The position numbers and the translations under genes are program-made. A DNA stretch of 64,000 bases, taken from NCBI RefSeq assembly GCF_001642475.1, contig NW_019173938.1, positions 372,001-436,000 of the forward strand, written 5' to 3'. The notes under the pieces were generated by a model, which saw only the letters and a program-made list of their open reading frames with translations, did no database searches and was not told where the DNA came from. The stretch comes from Fonsecaea monophora (lineage: Eukaryota > Ascomycota > Eurotiomycetes > Chaetothyriales > Herpotrichiellaceae). Positions 55,285-64,000 of the stretch are shown here, in pieces (positions within the stretch are counted from its first letter, which is position 1; every line of letters starts with the position of its first letter).

Positions 55285-58200
55285 ATGAAGATCATAGAAC
55301 TTGTCATTGACGGGTAAGGGTTTTTCAACTGTGCGCTTGGGTATTGTTGATAACTAACGTGCGCAGCTTCAAATCCTACAGCCAGAGAACTGTCATCTCT
55401 GGATGGGATCAAAGCTTCAACGCGGTGACAGGACTCAATGGATCTGGGAAGTCCAATATCCTTGACTCAATATGTTTTGTACTGGGCATCACCAACATGT
55501 CCACCGTACGAGCACAGAACCTCCAGGACCTCATCTATAAGCGCGGCCAAGCGGGAGTGACCAAGGCGAGCGTCACAATCGTGTTTGATAACAGCGACAA
55601 GAGCACTAGTCCGATCGGGTTCGAAGAGTATGCGCAGATCAGCGTAACGCGACAGATAGTTATGGGTGGGACAAGCAAATATCTGATCAACGGTCACCGA
55701 GCGCAACAGACCACGGTCCAGAATCTATTCCAGAGCGTTGGATTGAATATCAATAACCCAAATTTTATCATCATGCAGGGACGGATCACAAAAGTCCTCA
55801 ATATGAAAGCTGCCGAAATTCTGGCCATGATCGAAGAAGCTGCAGGAACCCGCATGTTTGAGGATCGGAAGGAAAAAGCCGTCAAGACCATGGCAAAGAA
55901 GGAGATGAAGGTTGTCGAAATTGAAGGATTGTTGCGCGAAGAGATAGAGCCCAAACTCGACAAACTACGTGGCGAAAAACGGGCGTGGCTAGACTATCAA
56001 AAGACACAAAGCGAGCTCGAGAGGCTGACACGGGTGGTTGTTGCAGCGGACTACGTTCGATCTGGCGAAAGGATGAAGAGTGCAACTCAAGAACATGAAG
56101 TCAAGAGAGCGAAGGTGCAACATTTGGAAGAGAACGCCTTGAAACTGAAACGCGAGATTGAGAACTTGGACGAAGACGCTCAACGCGTTCGTGCGGTTCG
56201 AGAAAAGGAGATGCGCAAAGGTGGGCAGTTTCAAGCAGTCGAAGGTCAGGTGAAAGAATTGAGCCATGAGCTTGTACGCCTGGCTACTGTGCTTGATCTG
56301 AAACAGTCCAGTCTGTCTGAAGAGGAGCAGAAAAAGAAAGATATCGCAAAATCTGTCAAGAGTTTGGAAAAGCAAGTGAGTGACAAAAAGTCAGGACTCG
56401 CGAAACTGCAGTCGCAGTGGGACAGTGCAAAAGCAGAGCATGATTCTCAAGTCTCTGAAGTCGAGAAGAAAGAGGAGCTTCTGTCAACACTGCAGACCGG
56501 AGTGGCTTCACGCGAAGGCCAGGAAAGTGGGTATCAAGGCCAGTTGCAGGAAGCTAGAAATCGATTGACGGCCGCAACCACCGAACAAGAACAGGCCAAG
56601 ATGAAGATCTCGCACCTTGAGAAACGGATAAAGGAAGATGAACCACGGGCCAAAAAAGCTCGTGAACAGAATGCTGATCTCCTCAAGGGTCTGGAAGTAC
56701 TTCGCAAAGAAGCACAGAAGCTGGAGAGAGATCTCCAGAACCTGGGATTCGAGCCAGGCCGCGAAGAGAGCATGCGGGAGCAGGAAATTGCTCTTCAAAA
56801 GAGCATCCGCTCTCTTACCCAACAAGCCGACGAGCTGAAGCGAAAAGTTGCAAACGTCGACTTTCATTTTAGCGATCCTTCGCCAAACTTTGACCGCTCG
56901 AGGGTGAAGGGCTTGGTTGCACAACTCTTTACCTTGGATAAAGACAAAGCTGTCGCCGGCACCGCGCTTGAGATTTGTGCCGGTGGTAGACTGTACAACG
57001 TCGTGGTTGACACCGCAGAGACTGGAACACAGTTGCTCCAGCACGGAAAGCTCAAAAAGCGAGTGACCATCATTCCTCTCAACAAGATTTCGGCTTTCAG
57101 AGCATCAGCAGAGAAGGTTGGAGCAGCACAGCGAATAGCGCCGGGCAAGGTTGATCTTGCCCTGTCCCTAATCGGGTACGACCACGAAGTATCCGCAGCT
57201 ATGGATTACGTTTTTGGAACTACTTTGATCTGTCAGGATGCGGAAACGGCAAAACGAGTGACATTTGATCCTGCAGTCCGGCTGAAGAGCGTGACGCTTG
57301 AAGGAGACGTCTATGATCCATCGGGTACGCTTTCTGGAGGAAGTGCTCCTAATTCCAGCGGTGTTCTTGTGATTCTCCAAAAACTAAATGAGGTCACGAA
57401 GGAACTACAGAAGCATCAATCAGAACTTCAACAGCTCCAACAGACCATGAGAAATGAGCAAACAAAGCTTGCCAACATCAAGTCGGTCAAGCAAGTTCTG
57501 GATCTCAAAAGTCATGAAATCAAGCTTGCAGAGGAGCAGATCTCGGGGAATTCTTCCTCATCAATCATCCAAGCAGTCGAAGAGATGAGAGCGTCAATCG
57601 TGCAACTGAAGCAAGATATGGCAGGTGCCAAAGCCAAGGAAAGCGAGGCGGCACGGGATGTGAAGCGGATCGAAAAGGACATGGAAGATTTCAGTAAGAA
57701 CAAGGATAGCAAACTCAAAGAACTGGAGAAATCGTTGGTGGACCTGAAAAAGTCGCTGGGCAAGACATCGGCAGCGATCAAAACGCTTCAGAAGGAGTTG
57801 CAAGACGCAAAGATCGACTGTGAACAAGCCGAAAGCGATTTGAACGCGGCTCTGGAGCAACTGTCCGAGGCTGATAGCACGATTGAGAACCAGAAAGAAG
57901 AACTCCAAAACCTCCGGCAAGAAGAAGCGACTGTGAAAAGCAACCATGACATTGCACAGGCCGAATTGGACGACGAACGAGCAAAACTGACGGGATTCGA
58001 CGACGAGCTGCGCGAACTGGAACAAGCTAAATCGAAGAAATCCAAACAAATCGCAGAAGAAGCACTCGAGGCGCAAAAGCTGGGCCACGCGGTGGAGAAG
58101 GCTCAGAAGGACGCCCAAGCAGCCGCGCAACTGGTGGCCGCACTAGAAAAGGAGCATGACTGGATTGAAGACAACAAAGATCAATTCGGACGTGCTGGCA

Positions 58201-58946
58201 CGCCGTACGACTTCCACGGCAAGAATTTGGCCGAAAGTCGAGCAACTCTGAAAAACGTCACCGAGAGATTCCAAGGGATGAAGAAAAAGATCAACCCCAA
58301 GGTGATGCCCATGATCGATAGTGTCGAGAAGAAAGAGGCATCACTCAAAACAATGCTCCGGACGGTGATCCGAGACAAGAAGAAGATTGAGGAGACTATC
58401 AGCACGCTGGACGAATACAAGAAAGAGGCGCTGATCAAGACATGGCGCAAGGTCACCGAGGACTTTGGGAACATCTTCTCGGACCTATTGCCAGGAAACA
58501 ACACGGCAAAATTGGTGCCACTGGATGACAACATTGATCGAATTCAGGAAGGGTTGGAGGTGAAGGTGTGTTTGGGAAAAGTCTGGAAGCAGAGTCTCAC
58601 AGAGCTTTCAGGTGGTCAAAGGTATGCCATGCTTGCATTCTGTCGTTCTGTCACGGCAGTACTAACGCATTGCCATAGGTCTCTCATCGCCCTATCACTC
58701 ATCCTTGCGCTGTTACAGTTCAAGCCTGCTCCCATGTATATCCTGGACGAGGTGGACGCAGCACTGGATCTTTCGCACACTCAAAATATTGGTCGGATCA
58801 TCAAGACAAGATTCCAAGGGTCGCAATTTATCGTCGTCAGTTTGAAGGATGGCATGTTTCAGAACGCCAATCGTGTGTTCCGGACGAGGTTTAGCGAAGG
58901 GACAAGTGTGGTATCTGTCATGACACCCGGGGAGTTGAAGGGGTGA
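55285..58946 (+). CDS. smc2: Condensin subunit SMC2
   Basis: The model is join(55285..55313, 55367..58621, 58679..58946), 1183 aa, the normal SMC2 size. SMC2 dimerises with SMC4 and compacts chromosomes. MKIIELVIDGFKSY is followed by Walker A GLNGSGKS (32-39), then a coiled coil. The hinge lies at about 520-680 (LEICAGGRLYNVVVDTAETG). A second coiled coil leads to the ABC signature LSGGQR (1090-1095) and Walker B MYILDEVDAALD (Asp1118, Glu1119). Exon 1 has 29 nt. The second intron (57 nt) splits the Arg codon of LSGGQR. It is a multiple of three and has no stop, so the unspliced ORF looks intact but carries 19 extra residues there. Confidence 0.96.
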
Positions 58947-59205
58947 GAGTTGCGCCAATTGAATGTTCTTTGTTCGATGAACTCATTCACAGGGGTTTCG
59001 GAGTTGATGTGGTATGTTTGGAAGTGGCTATCTGTGCCCACTTGTAGTGATATTTGTTTGGGTTGATGAGTTCATGACTTGATGAGGGCATGTTTTGCAG
59101 TGGTGAAATGGGTGATCTGCTTGGGGACTGGCGATCAGATGCTGGATAGCCAATTTGGACATAATTTCCGGCGTGAATTTCATTTTGTTCGACAAGCCCA
59201 GTCTT
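58947..59205. other. Convergent intergenic region
   Basis: This is the short interval between SMC2 and TIM-like gene 3' ends. No feature was seen. Confidence 0.6.
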
Positions 59206-60159
59206 TCACCTCATTTCCAGACTTTCGACGACTTCTTCCACGACTCCTCGGACACCCGAGATGTCATGGGCAAACCTCCCCAGAAACAAGCCGTCGACCC
59301 ATTTGCCCAGCCCGTCCCCTCCATTGGTCTTCCCACTCCAAAGCCCTGGGCCCGCGCTGCCCCCATAAACGACCTTGACCTCGGCCGTTCGCTGCGGCAC
59401 GATCTGCCTCGCGAGCTCCCGGATCGCCTGGACCACCGGACCGACGTACTCGACGCCGGCGGGCTCGGCGGCGCCAATGGCCCAGACGGGCTCGTAGGCG
59501 AAAATGACGGGGGCGTCGTGCGGGACGGCGGTCAAGACGGACTGGATCTGCGGGCGCAGCTGGGCCATGGCGACACCGACGGACTGGCTCAGCGGGCCGC
59601 GGAGGTCGGGCTTTTCCAGCTCGCCGATGCAGACCAGGGGCACCATGTGGGCGGCGCTGACGGCGGCAGCCTTTGCCGCCGCAGTGGCGTCGTCCTCGCC
59701 CAGGTACCGCCGGCGCTCGGCGTGGTTGAGCTCGACAACGGAGCAGCCTAGCTGCTTGATACCTGGGACGACGATCTCGCCCGTGAAGGCACCGTAGGTG
59801 GTGGACGGGTAGACGTTTTGCGCCCCGAGGGCGATGGGCCACGACGACGTGTCTAGATCTTTGTCCTCTGGTAGGAAAGGAGTTCTGGAGGCAACATCTT
59901 TACCGCCAGTATCAGCAGCGGAGGAGGAGAACTGTGCCCCGCTCAGAGTCTGTGCGCACGGGTAGATGGTGAGAAAGTCCGGGATGAGGACGAAGAGCAC
60001 TTCGGCGCTGTGCCGCTGGAGGAGCGGGAGGATGTTGTTGGCCGGGTCGAGCAGGGAGGCCAGGTACTTGATGGTGCGCGAGGGGGAGAAGTAGGCCTTT
60101 GTGGATGTGAGGATAAGTTTGGAGGGGAGGCGAGGGTATGATGGTTGTGAGGAAGACAT
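59206..60159 (-). CDS. TIM-barrel sugar-phosphate isomerase (triosephosphate isomerase-like)
   Basis: This is a single exon of 317 aa, longer than ordinary TPI (about 250) and divergent. The active-site trio of the family is kept: Lys21 in TSTKAYFS, His146 in ELNHAERR (HSERR in TPI) and Glu223 in AYEPVWAIG. The phosphate loop is VVYGGSAGPG. The N-terminal NxKMN of true TPI is replaced, and an extra loop (about 70-105) precedes strand 4. TPI-like paralogues in bacteria (EryH/LerI) isomerise tetrulose phosphates. The divergent RpiB-type gene next door supports such a role here (inference). A paralogue acting on dihydroxyacetone phosphate is the alternative. Confidence 0.88.
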   Translation of the reverse strand: MSSSQPSYPRLPSKLILTSTKAYFSPSRTIKYLASLLDPANNILPLLQRHSAEVLFVLIPDFLTIYPCAQTLSGAQFSSSAADTGGKDVASRTPFLPEDKDLDTSSWPIALGAQNVYPSTTYGAFTGEIVVPGIKQLGCSVVELNHAERRRYLGEDDATAAAKAAAVSAAHMVPLVCIGELEKPDLRGPLSQSVGVAMAQLRPQIQSVLTAVPHDAPVIFAYEPVWAIGAAEPAGVEYVGPVVQAIRELARQIVPQRTAEVKVVYGGSAGPGLWSGKTNGGDGLGKWVDGLFLGRFAHDISGVRGVVEEVVESLEMR

Positions 60160-61025
60160 TGTTTCCAGTCACGCAGAAAGCCAGAGAGCAGGAAGCGGGA
60201 GCGGGAGGAGGAAGTAGTCGAGACAGAATTTTTTGTTTTGGTCGGGAGTCAAGTCAATGATGCTACTCATAGGTGCGTCGATATACATCCCATTACGGAA
60301 AGACGCCTATCCACTTACCTAAGTATTCACTCTCAGCAGTGACCACAGTAGTTTGAGTGGGTAAGTAAGACGATTTACCACCACTACCTTTTGCCTTCTC
60401 ATAGCTCCCCACTATTCATCTACATACACAACTTTTAACGTACACTACACAGACCAATCCGTTGCCCCCACGTGTCGGGTGTGTGGTTGGGAAATGAATT
60501 TAGCCGGTCCCGGAAGTCTCGAAACGGCAATCCCGTCCACCATGCCACCCCCGACCAAATTTTTTTTTTGGAGAAGAGAGAGATAATGACGCCATGTTTA
60601 CGAGGGACTTGGGAACAATTGTTCACAGTCGGGCAAATCGGACACGGCAATGGATGCCGTCGCACCGCCGCCGCCGTCGTCAGGTCGAGTGTGAGCCCCA
60701 GCAAGCAGAAACAATGCGATGATGGGGGATTCTGTCCATCTTCAGGATTTTGTCGTTTGATATTATTATTGATTGCCTTTTGTACATTGTATGCTTCCAT
60801 ACATACAAACCTACACAAACGTATCACCTATCGCCTAACAATACCAATACCAATATATCGAGTACTGTACACACCCCGCCTCCACCCACTGTACCACTCA
60901 TCACGCTCCAAATCATCCCTTTTCGTTATACCGAACATATCCACCCACGTGCACACACACAGACCTAGGTAGTGCATATATCCAGCCGAAACCTCAAGTC
61001 AATTCACATCCCTCCAGCACATAGA
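60160..61025. promoter_or_regulatory. Divergent intergenic region TIM-like / RpiB-like
   Basis: This 866 bp interval is shared by the two isomerase genes. It has a T9 run near 60560, a GCCGCC-type run near 60668 and a CCTAGGTAG step just upstream of the RpiB start. No gene was recognised. Confidence 0.5.
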
Positions 61026-61637
61026 ATGGCGACCAACGGCACGTCAACGAAAACCCCCCTCCGGGTCGTCGTGGGCAGCGACAACGCCGGCCACGCCTAC
61101 AAGACGGCGCTCAAGGAGGTGCTCAAGAAACACGCGGGCGTGACGCACGTCCTGGATGTTGGCGTGGTCGACGCCGACGACGCCACCGCGTACCCGCACC
61201 TGGCGGTGGATGCGTGCAAGAAGATCAAGTCGGGAGAGGTATGTTTCATTCACCTTTACACACACACACACATACACCCACAGACACAGACAGACAGAGA
61301 GAGAGATTGCCCTCCTTCGAATCTAGCTATTAACCCCCATGGCTAAAACCAGGCCGACCGCGCCCTCCTGATCTGCGGCACGGGCCTCGGCGTCGCCATC
61401 TCGGCCAACAAGGTCGAGGGCATCCGGGCCGTGACGGCTCACGACCCCTACAGCGTCGAGCGCAGCGTGCTCTCCAACAACGCCCAGGTGCTGTGCTTCG
61501 GCCAGCGGGTCATCGGGCTCGAGCTGGCCAAGAAGTTGGTCGACGAGTGGGTCGAGCTGCGCTTCGACGAGTCCAGCGCCAGCGCCGAAAAGGTCGCCCA
61601 CATTTCAAAGTACGAGGAGCAGTTTGGCGAGTTGTGA
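61026..61637 (+). CDS. RpiB/LacAB-type sugar-phosphate isomerase
   Basis: The model is join(61026..61238, 61353..61637), 165 aa. RpiB-fold enzymes interconvert aldose and ketose phosphates. The N-terminus VVVGSDNAGHAYKTALKE is the GxDHAGxxLK site with Asn in place of the catalytic-loop His. YPHLAVDACKKI follows, then LLICGTGLGVAISANKV, which carries the conserved Cys base and anion hole. Most fungi use an unrelated RpiA for ribose-5-phosphate, so this protein likely has another substrate. Bacterial EryI/DerI members act on erythrulose 4-phosphate. The intron contains CA and GA microsatellites. It is divergent from the TIM-like isomerase. Confidence 0.9.
61258..61306. repeat. (CA)n/(GA)n microsatellite in the RpiB intron
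   Basis: Imperfect CA units grade into CAGA and GA units within the 114-nt intron. Confidence 0.85.
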
Positions 61638-62076
61638 GTGGCACTTTTTGGCCAGAGGAGGAGATTCTTCGAGGGAGAGAGTGAAAAAGTGATTTTTGGA
61701 GGGCGAGGAGAGAGGGGGGAGAGGCTATTATGGTCACAGAGGACGAGGGATGAGGGTAATGCCCTCTAGACTCCGGCCGACGACGAGTGGTGTGAGTCAA
61801 GTACCAGAGGGGTCAAAATACATGACCGTGCCAGTACGCATCCCTTTCTTATAGCATTTGAGGGGGTTTCGGGTCTTATTCATTTGTGGCCACCAAGGGG
61901 AAAAATCAATTTGACCATTGTGCATATAGAAAGGAGGTCCATGTATCTGACTGACTGATATCTCATGTGGTCCAACACATTCCAATATAAATAAAACACC
62001 ACGACCACACCACAAGACTCGACCCGAATCCCCAAAGATGGAGACTGTTTGAGTCTTTGTGTACTACTTAGGAACC
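61638..62076. other. Convergent intergenic region
   Basis: This is the interval between the RpiB-like and EXPERA gene 3' ends. Nothing was recognised. Confidence 0.6.
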
Positions 62077-63123
62077 TTACAAAGCCTTGCCCTTTTCCAA
62101 ACCGCCACTTTGCAGGATCTGTCTCTTTACGCGGACAAAGGCATCGACGCCCATGAGGCACGCTTAAATACAGGAACACCAGGTCGTTAGCCTGACAGTG
62201 TATATGGACATGAGACCATGAAGAATCCGGTGAACAAGTTCTGAGAAAACCGGAATACGGAACGGAATAAAGGAATAACAGACAACGGAAGGCAAGGAGA
62301 GACACACAGAGAGAGAGAGAGCTGAGGAGAACACGTACCGAGTACCAAGTAAGGAACGTAGAGGCCGTACAGGTCCGACTTCTGAGCCGACGAGTAGCCT
62401 TTCCAGGAGGAGATGTCGACGACGCAGGTGAGGGTGGTGACGGCGACTTCGAGGGAGAAGATGAGGAGATGGAGTGGGACCAGAGGATGGTCTATTAACA
62501 GGAGTGTTGGTGATTGTTATTAGCCATTTGAAAGAACCAAGAGAAGAGCCCAATGGATGGAATGAATGGATGCCAAATGATATCAATATCAACATCTACC
62601 CAAACTCACCGTTAAAGAGCCCCCAAACCATCCATAGACTGATCGGCACGTGGTACACGGCCTCGATCCACATGTACGCCGTGAACCAAGCCGGCGGGCT
62701 GACGAAGAATTGGTCCTGGAACCGCTCGAGCTGGTACGCGAGAAGGGTGTGCGAGAGCGGCGAGACGAGGAAGGACGGGAGGATCGAGGCCAGGTCCACC
62801 ACTGACGAAAGGCTGGTTAGTGTCGAGTCATTCACCCATGAGACAACAATAGGGGAGGAATATCTTTTGCATAACGCACGGCTGTGCGTTGTTGTTGTCG
62901 TCGTTGTCGTTGTCGTGGGATAGACATGGAACTGTAGTCATAAACATCCCTGTCCAATTGGATCTTGGATCTTGTAGCCCGTCCCTAGGAAAACGTGTGA
63001 CTTACAAAACATGATAGGGACATGCACGATGAAGAAAGCCAGATACAACATGTCGAGTTTCCGCGTAGATAGGGGACGGGGAGTGGCGCGTCGCGTCACC
63101 GTGGTTGGGGTGGTGGTCGCCAT
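62077..63123 (-). CDS. EXPERA-domain membrane protein (TMEM97/sigma-2 receptor-like)
   Basis: The model is complement(join(62077..62162, 62339..62491, 62610..62801, 63006..63123)), 182 aa, all in phase. It has four membrane segments: KLDMLYLAFFIVHVPIMFLVD, the YMWIEAVYHVPISLWMVWGLF area, LVPLHLLIFSLEVAVTTLTC and YGLYVPYLVLGACLMGVDAF. The FF-x2-H-x-P pattern in segment 1, an acidic residue in W-I-E and the short size fit TMEM97/MAC30 EXPERA proteins rather than sterol isomerase EBP (usually about 230 aa). Such proteins reside in the ER and bind sterols or related ligands. The C-terminus LEKGKAL is Lys-rich, as in ER retrieval tails. Confidence 0.85.
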
Positions 63124-63634
63124 CTATTTGGGTGGCGGAGGGAGGCAGAGAGCGAGATGGAGATAGAGATGGTGGTAAGCAGGACAAATATCACACAGCT
63201 AGGCGGATTCCAAGTGAAGTGGTCATACAAGGCACAGCATGTAGTGTGTGAGTGTAGAAAAGTGATCGGGTTGTAAAAGAACCACGACAGGGATTTCCCA
63301 ATCAGGAATCGAATCTCGGTTCAGATTCGCATTTACATTTACATTCACCTTCATCTTCATCTTCACCTTCGTCTTCACTCTACCATCCACCTTCTCGTGG
63401 AGATTCGAACCTCAATTCAGATTCCAAATCCAATCTCGTCTTTCTACAACCCGGCAAACTGGCAAACTAACTGGTGAGCTGCTGATCCTCATGGCAGACT
63501 GCCAACCTCGCCAACCAGACTCCAAAATGCCCCATGCACTCACTCACTACCTGGTCATGAATTTTCCGAGCATATGGATTACAAGATACACGCGGCATCG
63601 ATATCGACACCGACATCGACACCGCCACGGCCTC
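63124..63634. other. Promoter region of the EXPERA gene and 3' flank of the next gene
   Basis: This 511 bp interval contains a diverged TTCACC/TTCATC/TTTACA hexamer-like run (about 63328-63378) and a second imperfect GATATCGACACCGACATCG-like trinucleotide-rich run (63597-63621). No gene was recognised. Confidence 0.5.
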
Positions 63635-64000
63635 TCATCCTAGCAGTCGCCCAACCCTCTCAACCACTTCCCTGGCCACCCTCGTTGTCTCCTCGTCCAG
63701 CCCTGCCGCTCTCCCTTGTTGCAACAAGGCATGCATCGTCTCCTGCACCTTTGTCGCAGCAACCTCACTGCCAAAGATGACAGACCCTGCTCTCGTCGAG
63801 TCGTGGAACCATCGGCCAGCCACATAAACCAATTCCGAGGCGATGTACTTGCGATTGGACCCCACAAACGGCGGATCCCCCGAGAAGAACATCATCTCCA
63901 AGATCTCAAAAAGCCGCTCACAAGGAATCTCAAGAGACAAAAAGATGTCCACGACCCAATGCGGAGGCGCCACGTTGCGTTGATGTTCGAATGAGTACTT
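63635..64000 (-). CDS. Hypothetical protein, 3' part (runs off right edge)
   Basis: The minus-strand frame is open from base 64000 to the stop at 63635, giving 121 C-terminal residues (KYSFEHQRNVAPPHW...). The only start in the window for this frame is a GTG, so the true start lies outside. The segment is mostly helical in character (LFEILEMMFFSG, SEVAATKVQETMHALLQQGR, VAREVVERVGRLLG). I do not recognise the family. Confidence 0.6.
   Translation of the reverse strand, partial: KYSFEHQRNVAPPHWVVDIFLSLEIPCERLFEILEMMFFSGDPPFVGSNRKYIASELVYVAGRWFHDSTRAGSVIFGSEVAATKVQETMHALLQQGRAAGLDEETTRVAREVVERVGRLLG

Noticed and set aside
57594..58130. 178-codon antisense ORF inside SMC2
   Set aside because: Lys/Glu/Gln-rich coiled-coil coding sequence produces Leu/Phe/Cys-rich antisense frames; no independent evidence.
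59155..59842. Long ORFs on both strands overlapping the TIM-like gene (plus strand 198 codons, minus strand 192 codons)
   Set aside because: High-GC shadow frames; the in-frame protein has the TIM active-site residues.
63400..63425. GAGATTCGAACC, resembling a tRNA B box on the minus strand
   Set aside because: No matching A box or cloverleaf could be drawn at the right distance; it lies within a degenerate repeat of ATTCGAAT-like words.
1..64000. CRISPR arrays, insertion sequences, retrotransposon or viral genes
   Set aside because: No spaced direct repeats, reverse transcriptase, integrase, transposase or terminal repeats were seen on either strand.

Overview
The window looks like nuclear DNA of a filamentous ascomycete (Pezizomycotina; an Eurotiomycetes-like genome is my guess from gene content, not a computed placement). 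The reasons are short 45-170 nt introns with GT(A/G)AG-type donors, compact divergent and convergent gene pairs, a Zn2Cys6 regulator, fungal-type permease and dehydrogenase families, and clear eukaryotic housekeeping genes. I find about 28 protein genes. I see no transposon, CRISPR array, rRNA or tRNA that I could defend. Every exon-intron model was joined by eye from splice consensus, reading phase and family motifs.

Layout. 1-0.8 kb: 5' part of an F-box-like gene that runs off the left edge (-). 0.8-3.6 kb: no convincing gene. 3.6-14.6 kb: pyruvate dehydrogenase E1-beta (-), secreted metallophosphoesterase (+), GNAT-like protein (-), AYR1-like reductase (+), DEAH/DEVH RNA helicase with a probable mitochondrial presequence (-). 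15.5-23.8 kb: epoxide hydrolase (+), INO80 subunit ARP8 (-), small GTPase ARL1 (+), M3 metallopeptidase (+). 24.2-28.5 kb: a Dal5-type permease and a taurine/sulfonate dioxygenase, divergent. 28.9-36.5 kb: proteasome alpha5 (-), gamma-tubulin complex GCP2 (+), a hypothetical gene (+), RRP8 rRNA methyltransferase (-). 36.5-39.9 kb: a 3.4 kb gene-poor stretch, then a Zn2Cys6 regulator (+) and a hypothetical protein with a C-terminal Cys/His motif (+). 46-54 kb: Rab-GDI (-), pyruvate/2-oxoacid decarboxylase (-), SDR (-), NAD(P)-binding epimerase-like protein (+). 54-59 kb: mitoribosomal uL29m (-) and condensin SMC2 (+). 59-64 kb: a TIM-barrel sugar-phosphate isomerase and an RpiB-type isomerase, divergent, then an EXPERA membrane protein (-) and the 3' end of an unknown gene (-).

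Most genes are independent housekeeping functions. Two divergent pairs look like small metabolic modules: permease plus sulfonate dioxygenase (sulfur scavenging), and TIM-like plus RpiB-like isomerases, resembling the pair used in bacterial tetritol catabolism. Splicing is the other theme: a probable AT-AC intron, two GC-AG introns, exons of 11, 16 and 25 nt inside conserved motifs, and two stop-free introns of length 3n that would hide inside continuous ORFs.
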